DNA of 64,000 nucleotides from Macrosoma leucophasiata (Eukaryota > Arthropoda > Insecta > Lepidoptera > Hedylidae), in the NCBI GenBank assembly GCA_036365455.1, contig JAWQUS010000019.1, forward strand, positions 11,074,001-11,138,000, read 5' to 3'. Each line of letters opens with the position of its first letter. The first letter of the stretch is position 1. Below the pieces are notes generated by a model. It saw only the letters and a list, made by a program, of their open reading frames with translations. It did not search any database and was not told the origin of the DNA. The position numbers were made by a program, and so were the translations under genes. Positions 41,395 through 51,162 of the stretch are shown here, piece by piece.

Positions 41395-41825
41395 TATCAC
41401 ATAGAGCAACTCGGGCCACCGGCCGCCGCGGCGGTCCAAAGGCACACCGCGGACATTCCGCCAAAATTCCATACAAACGCTTAATTTAGTCTCTATTACA
41501 CAGACATCAATCAGCGACGTGTATTTTACACGTGCACCTGTGTGCGTAGCACGTACAAAATACCAACCGTCGCCCATAAGAGGGGAGGAGGTTGGGTGAT
41601 GCGGAGAAATCGGGCGAGACGTCGAAGTGTCCGTTCTATACTAGTACTATTATATATTCTCTGCCAAAGGGGAGTAGCCATAGCGCCTATTACCGATGCA
41701 AAACAATCTGTCATTTTTTGCAGAACTACGTGTGATACCTACACAACAAAAATCGTCTATTACTACGAAACTCACACCTTGACTTTAACAAAATGCACAA
41801 TTTCACGCACACATTTAAACATGAG
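41395..41825 (-). repeat. Family F, long copy split by element G
   Basis: The right part 41664-41825 carries GGAGTAGCCATAGCGCC, GCAAAACAATCTGTCATTTT, ATCGTCTATTACTACGAAAC and TTTCACGCACACATTTAAAC. The left part is the GC-rich core CACCGGCCGCCGCGGCGGTC and ATAGAGCAACTCGGGCC. Removing G and one CCAAAGG makes it continuous. Confidence 0.6.
41443..41663 (-). mobile_element. Element G, copy 2, perfect 7-bp target duplication
   Basis: CCAAAGG at 41436-41442 and 41664-41670. On the minus strand it starts CAGAGAATATATAATAGTAC and ends TGTCCGCGGTGTG, as in copies 1 and 3. 221 bp. Confidence 0.8.
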
Positions 41826-42085
41826 CGAATGACTAAACAGATATACAATGCGAATGTGGATGGTTGCAGAGGCCCAGGAAGACCAAGGCTGACCTACCAT
41901 GACCAAATAGGTCGAGTTCTGTCTGATGGTGGGGTCAAAAGTCTTAGGAATCGGCGTGCATGTATGAAGAGAATGATGAAGGTAGACGAGGCACGAGAGG
42001 TTTGTCAGAACCGGGATGTCTGGCGCTCTACACTCTCTGCCTACCCCGTTAGGGACCTGGCGTGAAGATACATACATACATACAT
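41826..42085 (+). pseudogene. Family H: C-terminal end of a non-LTR polymerase
   Basis: Best copy of family H. The frame reads QIYNANVDGCRGPGRPRLTY, then DQIGRVLSDGGVKSLRNRRA, CMKRMMKVDEAREVCQNRDV and SAYPVRDLA with a stop near 42065. The RGPGRPR/RNRRACMKR pattern is a frequent tail in polymerase genes of insect non-LTR elements. After the stop come GAAGATACATACATACATAC and more family F-like sequence. No RT domain, so 5'-truncated. The frame from about 41826 is uninterrupted. Confidence 0.6.
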
Positions 42086-42175
42086 TTAAACATCTGCGCG
42101 AGAGGACCATTTTATGGCTTCTCCCCTCCGGTCCGCCCGCGGCCGGTTGCCTGTGATGCTCTATGACTTATCAAT
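42086..42175 (+). repeat. Family F fragment
   Basis: ATGGCTTCTCCCCTCCGGTC, CGCCCGCGGCCGGTTGCC and ATGCTCTATGAC. Confidence 0.5.
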
Positions 42176-42289
42176 ATCATTTTACTAGAGTCACAGGTCC
42201 AGTGAAGGACCTCGGTAGCGAAGGTGATGCCTTCGTCGATGCGTGACGCGTTACGTAATCCGTTTATCATTAACCATCATTATTTCAGC

Positions 42290-42520
42290 TGACAGATATC
42301 CACTGCTGGCCAAGTCAGCCTCCTCTATAAGGGGGATATGCCACAATTACCATGCTTGGCATGCGGATTTGCGATTGCAGTAACGGTAGTTTTGTCGCAG
42401 GACGCTTCTATGCAAGATGGGCATCAAGAAAGAAAAGAAAGAAACATTCCAATAGAAGATTTTTTTTCGCTGGTGGTGTCGTCACCTCTCTACGCCAGCA
42501 ATATGAGCCATAATAGTTGA
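42290..42520 (+). repeat. Fragment of an old dispersed repeat
   Basis: GACAGATATCCACTGCTGG, GGGGGATATGCCACAATTAC and TGCTTGGCATGCGGATTTGC. The same TGGCATGCGGATT and TCCACTGCTGGAC motifs occur around 6720-6800 and in the array at 7113-8290, and an inverted snippet lies at 45487-45560. Confidence 0.45.
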
Positions 42521-42523
42521 TTA

Positions 42524-43501
42524 TTAACACGTTAAGCGAGTTACCGGACAAATATGCCCGGTAATGAACTTCACCGCGGTGCAAACGCCAGTAATTAGGT
42601 TTTACCGCTCGTGCGGACTCCTGTTAGGTACGATATACTGTGAGTGGAATGGAGACAAATATATATTATTGCTTTATACTCCAAGCCGATCTTATTACCA
42701 TAGAAAAAAATATACATAGCACTTTTGTCATGTACGCACTATTCGAAAACGCTTTGCGTTCAGTGCGTTATCGGACGAACACAACTTGTAAGTTTATGTC
42801 CTGTATCGCACCAGCGGCGGATGCAGTATGCGTTAGTGTGAATCTGGACTTAATTACCGTTACACGGTGGTCGATAATACTGTTTTTGCCCGCGCTTTAT
42901 TTACGTAATAAGTACGTTTGTAATTCATAATGAGGCGCTTCCGAAAAATGTTGGGTAGTTTTTTGACTGCAAAATTGAAGACAGTAACATCGTACCCGAA
43001 ATAAGCAAAAATGACAATAATTTCTCTCCGGGTAAGAAAATCAAAGTTTAAGATGATATAATAATTCCATCACGTTCAGTAAAAGCTAAATCCCCTGGGT
43101 CATATTGGGTTTGGCAGAAGATTTATTTACTTCATAAATATAAATAACATCGATAAATATTTGTTTTGTTTTATTAACATCACTAGCTGGTCATAATTCT
43201 TTAGGTGCTTTACATGACATATATGTCCGGCAACACGTTTATATCTATAAGTCAAAAATCACTTAGCCAATTCTGCAACCAAGAAAAAAGCATATAATTG
43301 AAGATTTAAAGGTATAGTTAAAAGTCAAAGAATCGCCATAAAATGAAAATTTAACGAGAAATATAGGTTTAAAAAAAAGATCGTGTACGTGGACACATGG
43401 GCCATGTTTCGCACTAAAAAAATGTTTAGTACATAGCAATATGGTCCTGTACCGCAACAGTGGAAATATTGTGTTGTTGAACACCGTTGTCAACGTGTTA
43501 A
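42524..43501. mobile_element. Candidate TTAA-flanked (piggyBac-like) non-autonomous element
   Basis: TTAACACGTT at 42524-42533 is mirrored by AACGTGTTAA at 43492-43501, so both ends are TTAA followed by CACGTT. Subterminal motifs GGACAAATATGCCCGG (left) and GACATATATGTCCGG (right, 43213-43227) look like a further inverted pair. The interior is AT-rich with short frames only. The short shared ends could be chance, so this is a proposal. Confidence 0.4.
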
Positions 43502-43658
43502 ACGAGAAATATTTACTTATATTTTACTAAAGTCAGAGGTACAGTAAATGACCTCGAGGCCATTCTTTTGAGATTCAAAATTTCAAAACTAAAAACTCTG
43601 ACACCATGTATTTGTAATAAAAAGAAATCTTTTTAAAAACAAAACAAACAATAGAATG

Positions 43659-44173
43659 TTATTCGCTATCAGAATGAAAATTTGTTTTTATGTTTACTTC
43701 AATGTTGCCTTCTCGATTTTTTAAATTCTTCAACAACATTAAAACTTGAATTCTGAATTCCAATTTGGCATTATCAGATAACGCTTTAACATCAGGAGTT
43801 ATACTTTTAAAGAAAGCTCTATCAACATCTTCTTCCTTCTGTATAAGTCTAGAAAGTACGTGTATTATAGTATCTTCTTCTACATTCTCATTATTATATT
43901 CTTCTTTTTCGTTACTATTTTCTATTTTTGGCTGTTTTAATGGTGGTTCATTAGAATTTTCATCTATGTCTATAAAAATGGATTCGTTCGTCCAATTTTC
44001 TTCTTCTTCAGATTTTTCATCTTCTTGGGATAAGCTTCTGTGTTTGAATAATATTGGATCTAAGAAGGAAATGAGGTCTTTGTAGATGTATGGTCTGGAA
44101 CGTTTGTTGCTGTCTTTGGCGGATTTAAGATAGGCGTCTCGTACATTGAACCATTTCTTTGTTAGTTGGCTAC
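43659..44173 (-). CDS. MADF-BESS protein, last coding exon
   Basis: This exon begins after a good acceptor (TTGTTCTCAG, AG at 44175-44174) and ends at TAA 43661-43659. It encodes the second half of the MADF domain (LTKKWFNVRDAYLKS, then RPYIYKDLISFLDP), an acidic linker (SQEDEKSEEEENW), and a BESS-type motif (DVDRAFFKSITPDVKALSDN... to VLMLLKNL). MADF domains bind DNA and BESS motifs mediate protein-protein contacts, so the product is probably a nuclear transcriptional regulator. It splices in phase (G|GT, Gly) to the exon at 46129-46314 across a 1,955-bp intron. There are no stops or frameshifts. AT-rich 3' sequence follows with no clear AATAAA within the first 40 bp. Confidence 0.85.
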
Positions 44174-44316
44174 CTGAGAACAATATATAACAGTTAACAA
44201 CTGAAGTATTGTTTAAATATTAAATATTTTTAGCCCCGTGTCACTCATCACCATACAAAAACGTTCGTTCTTCGTCTACTGTTGGACGAAAGCCTTTCCT
44301 AAAAGTGCTTGTCCCC

Positions 44317-44594
44317 TAGAGATGTGCTATGCTATGTCACTATGGATGTGTTTGACATCCACCAATCAAATTCATTGGTGCATATAGCTTAGAGCTGGTG
44401 GAAACGGATTCAGCAAAAATATGTATTTTATATAGAAGGATGTATGGTATGGATGCGTGCCATGGATGTGATCTATGGATGTGTTTCATAGCGCTTTTTC
44501 CTCGTACTCATAGCTTAGTATCGGTGGAAACGGTCAGATATTTTCGTAGCTTAGATTTCACATCTTCAAAGCATAGCTGCATAGCACATCTCTG
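44317..44594. mobile_element. 278-bp MITE in the MADF-BESS intron, hAT-like ends
   Basis: AGAGATGTGCTATGC (44318-44332) is the exact inverse of GCATAGCACATCTCT (44579-44593). The termini resemble TAGAG/CAGAG hAT ends. The internal GGTGGAAACGG motif is repeated (44397 and 44523). I could not see a convincing 8-bp duplication. Confidence 0.6.
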
Positions 44595-44661
44595 GTGGAA
44601 AATTACCCTCACGATCCCCAACAGAGTTGTGCATCATTTTGGAAATAATATGCCTTAATGA

Positions 44662-45008
44662 AGTGCGCATGGCCCAGCGGCTGGTGTAGATCGGAAGCGA
44701 TCTACTCGGTTAAGCGATACGGGCGCGGTCGAGTGTGATGGGTTACCGCTAGTGGCAAATTAAAATACGCGTTTCCGTGCTTCGGAGGGCACGTTAAGCC
44801 GTCGGTCCCGGTTGCTATCGATAGATAGCAGTTGTTAAACCTTGTCGGAGGCCTTATAGGCGGTTTGAAAACATCCGATAACGGGTTGGCCCTCTTATCT
44901 CTACCAACCCGCATTGCAGCAGCGTGGTGGATTAAGCTCCAGGCCTCCCCCAAAAAGGGGAGAGACTCGTGCCCAGCAGTGGGACGTATAATGAGTTGCC
45001 ATTATTAT
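44662..45008 (+). repeat. Family E, complete, in the MADF-BESS intron
   Basis: Head GCGCATGGCCCAGCGGCTGG with hairpin GTAGATCG/CGATCTAC (44687-44706), CTATCGATAGATAGCAG, and the end GCCCAGCAGTGGGACGTATA. Antisense to the host gene. Confidence 0.8.
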
Positions 45009-45584
45009 GCCTTAAAAACGACATCGGGACTTGACTCTACTTAAAAATGTACTTTTACCCGATTTAGGGTACCTATTGATGTAATAAAACATTTTTTACT
45101 TTATTGTTAGCTGTCCGTTTCATTTTTTTTTTAGTTGTTTTTATAAACCTTGTCGATTCTCGAATGTTCAGACCAAACGGTGTTCGAATGAATTTCAGAA
45201 TAAAAATATTATTTTATTGAATAAGAGCATGATTTAATTAACATTTATCCATAATTGATATGAAATAAAGATATAGCATAGGAGACTCCATAAAACAAGT
45301 TGGTAATTTGTTATATTTTCGCAATAACACATGCGTAAACTTACTGTTTATTTTAAAATATTACTAGCTTCTTATTTCATCCGCGTGGAAAACATTTATA
45401 CTTACTTACCCATTGGTAATTTATTTTAAAGTAGCTTCTAGCTACCTTTTTCGCGTAGAAAACATTTGTACCAATGTTTGAGGTTCCAACTGTGGCGATT
45501 ATGGCATATCCCTCTCATGGGGAGGCTTTAGTCCAGTAGTGGACATATCTCGGCTGATATGACAACCACCCTAAATTAAAAACG

Positions 45585-46097
45585 AACATATTTTGGAAAG
45601 ACCCTACTGAGTTTCGTTTTTGCAGGTTTTTTTTCAGTAATGTGGCTTTGGAACTCTGCCAGTGAATGACAAAGAATGTCCCATATTTTTTGTTTAGTCT
45701 TATCTTGCCGTTTGTAAAAGAGAGTATGGAACATTCTATTGATACTTATTTATAATATTAAGTATTTTTTGACCATTCTTTATTTTATTTTGTTTACTTT
45801 GACATATTATTTGATCAAATCATTTTCCACTCATAATTTCTAAATTTAGACCCGTTTTGCACCTACATCGTCGCTCTCTTCATAACCCAAAGGTTGACTG
45901 GGAGATAATGCCTAGTGGCATTAAGTCCGCCTTTATGTACACCATCTTCGTGCATAAAAAGAGTAAATAAATAAATTAATTAATTAATCAACGTATCAGT
46001 TGTTATTCGCTTTAATTTTATATTTGTAATTTGACCTATCACAACTAAATTCTATTATTTCCAAGTGATTAAATACATTTTTGAGTTTGAGTTTAAA
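45585..46097 (+). repeat. Family M 3' UTR with GAGTTT tail, in the MADF-BESS intron
   Basis: CATATTTTGGAAAGACCCTA, CAGTAATGTGGCTTTGGAAC, TGTCCCATATTTTTTGTTTA and TATCACAACTAAATTCTATT match the 3' UTR at 55835-56172 closely. It ends TTTTTGAGTTTGAGTTTA. An insert of about 110 bp (45828-45960) is not in the full-length copy. The 3' end lies about 32 bp from the host 5' splice site, antisense to the gene. Confidence 0.75.
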
Positions 46098-46128
46098 AAT
46101 TAAATTTCTGATTCTGATGTTGACATAC

Positions 46129-46314
46129 CAACTTGGTTCTGCTCGTCAGGCTTCAGGTCATCAAACGAAGGCTCTATATCCCTGTAGATCTCCAACCACG
46201 CTTTGTCTCTGGCCGCCTTGTCTCTGTATTCTATTATTGTCTTATCCCATAGACAGGGACGCTCCTTGACCTTCATTATCAGGCTTGCTGTTGACACCGG
46301 CAGCTTTGAGCTTT
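46129..46314 (-). CDS. MADF-BESS protein, penultimate known exon (start of the MADF domain)
   Basis: The frame reads LIMKVKERPCLWDKTIIEYR followed by DKAARDKAWLEIYRDIEPSF and a KPDEQNQV end. This is the characteristic first half of a MADF domain (RP-LW, Y-d-K-xx-R-xx-AW). The donor is GTATGT at 46128-46123. An acceptor TTTCTTTTATCCAG ends at 46315, so the exon likely starts at 46314 in phase 1 and needs an upstream exon. An in-frame ATG at 46276-46274 is an alternative start just before MKVKERP. Joined with 43659-44173 it gives about 230 residues with a complete MADF and BESS order. The upstream exon was not found among the A repeats beyond 46423. Confidence 0.85.
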
Positions 46315-46422
46315 CTGGATAAAAGAATTAGAAACTTTAGATGGAAAGTAAAGTTTGTTATGAAAGCAATTGGTATATCTATAAATGTTAATGCAATGAA
46401 GTTGCAAACAAGCATAGGTACA

Positions 46423-46681
46423 GTTTTTTTTTATGCAATAGAAGTGGCAGCATGCAGTTCACATTGATGTTAAGTGATGACTGCAGCCTATAGACACCCA
46501 CACAAAGAAAAAAATGCAGATGCGTTTCCACTCCTGAGGCCTAAGGTGTTATGCCTCTGTGTCGAAAATTACAGGGCCGTACATTACAACCTGATCGGAA
46601 CACGATAGTGCTGAACACTACCATTTAGCGGCATGTATATTAGGTAATGCGGTGGTGCCTACGCCCGCGAGCTCCATCACT
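46423..46681 (-). repeat. Family A, downstream member of a head-to-tail pair
   Basis: Minus-strand copy, 3' end at 46423. Its 5' end stops at GAGCTCCATCACT (46669-46681), directly joined to the A-tail of the next copy. Confidence 0.75.
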
Positions 46682-46950
46682 TTTTTTTTTTTTTTTTATG
46701 TCATGTAAGTGGTAATCAAGCATGCAGTTCACATTGATGTTAAGTGATGACTGCAGCCTATAGACACCCACACAAAGACTAAGGTCAAAGTACAGATGCG
46801 TTACCACTCCTGAGGCCTAAGATGTTATGCCTCTGTGCCGGAAATTACAGGGCCGTACATTACCACCTGACCGTAACACGATAGTGCTGAACACTACCAT
46901 TTAGCGGCCTACGCCCGCGAGCTCCGTCACTGGAGCTCTATCACCAGTAA
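46682..46950 (-). repeat. Family A, upstream member of a head-to-tail pair
   Basis: 17-T run (A-tail), complete to the hairpin GAGCTCCGTCACTGGAGCTC and TATCACCAGTA. A 30-bp deletion removes the CACCACCGCATTACC region. Confidence 0.75.
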
Positions 46951-46983
46951 AAAGTTCCCATTGATGTTAGATCAATAAATACT

Positions 46984-47042
46984 GGCCTGCCTCTTTGGCT
47001 CAATGGTCGCCATCGCGATGGTGAAGCCTGTAACTCCATTCC
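46984..47042 (+). repeat. tRNA-like SINE head fragment
   Basis: GCCTGCCTCTTTGGCTCAAT and GGTCGCCATCGCGATGGTGA. A similar and longer segment occurs at 47312-47470. Confidence 0.4.
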
Positions 47043-47311
47043 GTGGTAGAGTTCATGTGACGGAGGTCGAGGGCGTAGGCCGCATTAAGTTATCTACTTG
47101 CCGCTAAACAGTAGTGATCAGCACTATCGTATTCCGGTCAGGTGGTAATGTACGGCCCTGTAATTGCCGGCACAAAGGCATAATACCTTAGAACCCAGGT
47201 GGGGCAACGCAACTACATTGAAATCTCCAGTCTCATGTAGATGTTTATAGGCTACAGTAATACTTACCATCAATGTTAGCTGTATGCTTGGTTGCCACTT
47301 CATAATACTGG
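47043..47311 (+). repeat. Family A, old copy
   Basis: GTGGTAGAGTTCATGTGACG to GGTTGCCACTTCATAATA; no A-tail remains. Confidence 0.65.
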
Positions 47312-47475
47312 ACTGCCTCGTTAGCTTAATGATCGAAATCGCGATGGCGAAGACTGAGGTCAATTCCCGGGTCGGGAATAATCTGTTAATAGGTTTTTTT
47401 TGTGCGGAAATTCCTAGTGGTAACCCGGAGTCTGATTTCCGCGCCTTGGCGAGCAACCGATAAATCATCAAATTT
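47312..47475 (+). repeat. tRNA-like SINE, decayed
   Basis: GACTGCCTCGTTAGCTTAAT (A-box-like), GTCAATTCCCGGGTCGGG (B-box eroded), then GTGCGGAAATTCCTAGTGG. It resembles the head of family C, but the body differs. Confidence 0.45.
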
Positions 47476-47523
47476 TTCAATCCCTTCATAGAAGAAAAAG
47501 AAAAATCTCTTCGTCATAAACAG

Positions 47524-47615
47524 TCATTCACTTATCAAAATTCCAAATGCAGGCTCTACTGAGAAGAACTCCGCTACGGAACAAACACAGAGTGCTGCTC
47601 TTTTTTTCAAGGTTC
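47524..47615 (-). repeat. Family M fragment
   Basis: Minus strand: AAAAAAGAGCAGCACTCTGT, GCGGAGTTCTTCTCAGTAGA, GCCTGCATTTGGAATTTTGA, TAAGTGAATGAC. Confidence 0.55.
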
Positions 47616-47839
47616 TTAGAAGTAGAATACAGATTATGTGAACGTCCTTGCTATATGCATATAAAAAATACACATGCATTATTCTCATCAAAAACTTAGC
47701 ACTGAGAATACTATGATAGAAGATATCATCCGCATACCGCAACCGCATAATGACATTGCTATTGTCGTTGTCATTGCTGTCAAATTTTAATGTTGATTTG
47801 TAGCTCCTTTGATAGCTCCTTTGCTCTACTATATGCCGT

Positions 47840-48345
47840 TTACGTATGGGCCATGTGTGTTCGCCTGTTTTTCTCCACAAGTTAAGGATTAGGGATAGTT
47901 CTATTTGTGAATGTGGGTTAGATGAAGGAACCCCTGACCATCTATTTTTCAATTGTCCCCTTAGTCAAGTCTCCCTACACTCCCTTCTTCCTCTTAAAAT
48001 CCCCCGTCCTACATGTTTAAACTCACTGCTCATGATGGTGAATTCTCCCCTTGTATATACCCTTGGTAAATGTATACATGTAAATAATATTAGATTGCAG
48101 TTTATGTTCTAATACAATACTGTGTTCTGTTGATACTAACCTTTAATTAACTGTGATCGTCTTTGTCTTGTTTTAGGCAGAAAACGCTGAATAATTAAAG
48201 TGGCACTTATTTTCTTTCTTACCGGACATCCCTCAGATCACCGGTCATAACTCATACGTCTAGTGCCTCCTTAATCACCAGAATTTGGCAGAATTACCCA
48301 AACCGAGGTAGAAGCCATAGTTTAAAGAAGAAGAAGAAGAAGAGT
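47840..48345 (+). pseudogene. C-terminal zinc-finger remnant of a non-LTR polymerase with a (GAA)n tail
   Basis: The frame reads GHVCSPVFLHKLRIRDSSIC then ECGLDEGTPDHLFFNCPLSQ. The C-x-C-(9)-H-(4)-C spacing matches the cysteine-histidine motif that ends I/R1-type polymerases. About 90 codons remain to the stop near 48112. A 3' UTR continues to an (AAG)n run at 48325-48343, a short-repeat tail typical of such elements. No RT or RNase H part. Confidence 0.55.
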
Positions 48346-49600
48346 ATATCTGATCGTTTTTTTGCTTTCGTAGGTGAGAAACAAGCGATAATGGTAAATT
48401 ATTTAGATTATTATTATTTAGTTATAGCAAAAATCGACATAAAAATTTGACAGCAATGACAACGACAATAGCAATGTCGATAGCCGGTCGCACCTCAGCC
48501 CACAATCAGCAACCGTTCACGAATATGACGCATGTGGGAGCCATTACCTCTACCTACACCGTAAGAAACTTGGCGTGAAGATACATGCTATACAAAGAGC
48601 TGAACACCATGACCAGTTAAGATACCTAAATAATAACATTGTGTATAGACGTCACAGCCACAGTAGATAATCTACTGTGTCACAGTATACGCGTTGTAGC
48701 ATAAATTAATACGATCAACTGCATTCTAATTTAAATTAAACTCTAGAGCCATCGCTTTAAAGACCATTTTAGTTCGCTAATGCAAATGTTTTGTATGATA
48801 AAATTGCACGCGTACACAAGGATACTCCATGCGAGGATTATTTGAGCTGTATTACATGGACGATAGAGTAAATTTTCCTTTGGTGATAACAAGTTATCTA
48901 TAAGATAAGGATATTTACCTGTATAATATCGTGTTTATCTTGAAAGTATTCTGTATGTCGACAAAACTGTGAATCAAAAGACATGAACCATACCAACTCT
49001 CAGGGGTGGCAACGCATTTGTATTTGGACCCTGAACTCTACTATTTGTCCTTTAATAATTCAGGTAGAAAATGCAGTGAAAAGATAAGCTCTCAAGCTTT
49101 TTCATCGGAGCAGTGGAGGATCAGGTCATCAGAGGCCCGGGCCGGCATTTGGAGGCCCAGCATCGGACTGGCCATGTAGTCTGGGTATCGTCTCTTTTTG
49201 ACATAATAATTAAATTAAGGTGCAAACAAAAGGGCGCAAGCAAAGCTGTCGCTGCGTGGCCTCTAAAATCTAAGAGATATGAGATTTAAAATACACATTC
49301 CCTCTACAAATCCCTTAAAGTCAGGCCTGCCACGGGTCTGGCTGATGGGGCTTTCCGCAAGCATCGTTTTAGGCCTCGGGTCCCGCGCCTGTAAGAAGCA
49401 ATTGAGCCACCCGATCCTTTCTGGCTCAGTCGACATTTGGAGGCTATCAGAACCGGAGGCCCACGGTGGACCGTCCGTCCCTTCTGCCCCCTTAGTCCGC
49501 CACTGAATTTCAGCTCAGTCATAAATGAAGTAGATTAATTCTTTATTATTTAGCCAACATGATTTTCTATTCTTGAATATTGGAACATACCTTTTGTATT
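48346..49600. other. No gene seen; minor repeat traces
   Basis: 48540-48590 has a degraded family H end (CTACACCGTAAGAAACTTGG, GCGTGAAGATACATGC). 49000-49035 is an A-like snippet. 49100-49510 has a GC-richer block in which CATTTGGAGGC recurs twice (49145 and 49434), of unknown nature. Confidence 0.35.
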
Positions 49601-49602
49601 AG

Positions 49603-50040
49603 ATCTAAGGATTTTTGACAAAAAGAGCATCACACTGAGTTTGTTCGGTAACGTAGTTCTTCTCAGTAGTGCCTGCACCTAGAACTCTGCTAAGTGAATG
49701 ACTTAGTTGTTATTTTGTTTGTTTTTTGACGTATCTTAGGAGGTGCCTGTCGGCCTAAATGATATGAATTTCTGATTCTGATATGACGAATAGATTTTTC
49801 TTTTATGAAAAAATTGAAACATTTGGTGATTTAACAGATAAATTTTATTTATAAATTGGTAACTACTAATACCCATTGAATTATTATCTTAAGTCATTCA
49901 CTAAAGGTCGTTTGTAACCTGACAAGGCCTGTAAGGGCAATATCCAGCGCCGTTTAAAATTATTAAAAAAATTGTAATCTCACAATTCAGAAGTGTCTTT
50001 GTAGACCTAAATATTTGAAGTAAATGTTTATTTTGAAGTT
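49603..50040 (+). repeat. Family M relative, 3' UTR
   Basis: AAAGAGCATCACACTGAGTT, CTTCTCAGTAGTGCCTGCAC, AGAACTCTGCTAAGTGAATG, then AGTGTCTTTGTAGACC and a TTTGAAG-rich end. Closest to the copy at 31128. Confidence 0.55.
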
Positions 50041-50446
50041 TGAAATTTGCTTGCAATCTTCCAACTTATTAGGTACATTAAATAGACTGAAGCTTTTAAT
50101 TATGTTGATGCGATACAAGTAAATAAAAGAAGTACCTACTTTGTCTGCAACAAAGGAACACTGGTTGTCAGATGTCAAAATTTGTAGCTCGTATTTAATT
50201 AATGTATAAAAATTAGTTTTAGTGATTGTTATTAGTATTAATAGTGTAATATTCAATAATTATATACAATTTAAACGGACAAATGTTGGCGAGGTGATCT
50301 GCGGCTAAATCATTAAGAAAGACGACTTCGAAATAGCTGACGTCGACCCAACGGTCAGATTTGAAAAATCGCTGTAAAACCTGGGGAGTATTGCCTTTAA
50401 TTCATGTATTTTTGTAGTAAATCCCTATATATAACAGTATTCATTA

Positions 50447-51162
50447 CACTGCTCACTTAGTGAGCTTCGTCCAGTACTCATAGGCTCTGTTTAATACTCA
50501 TTTTACTTGACAATATGTGGAAGTAAAATTGATGAACTAACAATAGCCGCAGACAATAAAACTCTTCAATAATTTTAGTTTATTAAGTTTTTTGTTACAC
50601 TATACATTGTTCTACTTGCTATTTATACTGCTCATTTTGTGAGCTTCGTCAAATACCTACATACAGGCACAGTTTATTCTCTTTTCACTTGACTATGTAG
50701 TGGAAGTGAAATAGATGAGAAACATTAGCCACAGACACTCATCCCACTACATTTATACACAACTTATGTACTAAACAAATCATAAAAATACTATTAACCG
50801 ATTTGTTGTCCTGTGTAATTAAGTTTGAGCATTAATCAATATAAAGATTAATAAGTTAAAGATAGGTTATAATGTAAAATTAATTATTAAATATAACACT
50901 TCTTGCTGTGTTCTTTTCTGTCTCATTTTTGTTTAAAAGTTAACATATTTAATATAAAATATAACACTACTTTCTTGCTATGTTCTTTTTCTTTTTTGTA
51001 TGAGTTTCCATCTGTATTCTAACATACTTTCTCTTTTTTCTAGTATTATTAGTCATTTACTTACTATATCCCTATTGTATCCCTTTTGTCTCTTGAAACC
51101 TTTTATTAAGCTTCTGTAAATAATATTTCAGGTGTTATTACATAAAATAACCTGTCTAGAAT
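50447..51162 (+). promoter_or_regulatory. 5' UTR of the intact non-LTR element, with tandem monomers
   Basis: CTGCTCACTTAGTGAGCTTC (50449) and CTGCTCATTTTGTGAGCTTC (50628) start two imperfect copies of a ~115-bp block, 179 bp apart. Each continues with a TTACTTGAC/TCACTTGAC motif and a TAGCCGCAGACA/TAGCCACAGACA end. A second small duplication, TATAACACTTCTTGCTGTGT and TATAACACTACTTTCTTGCT, lies at 50893 and 50960. Internal promoters reside in the 5' UTR of non-LTR elements, and tandem 5' monomers are known in some lineages. The exact element start was not determined. Confidence 0.55.

Noticed and set aside
46423..47311. Regularly spaced A copies taken as a CRISPR-like or satellite array
   Set aside because: The copies have different orientations, tails and truncations and occur dispersed through the whole window. 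CRISPR is not expected in a eukaryote.
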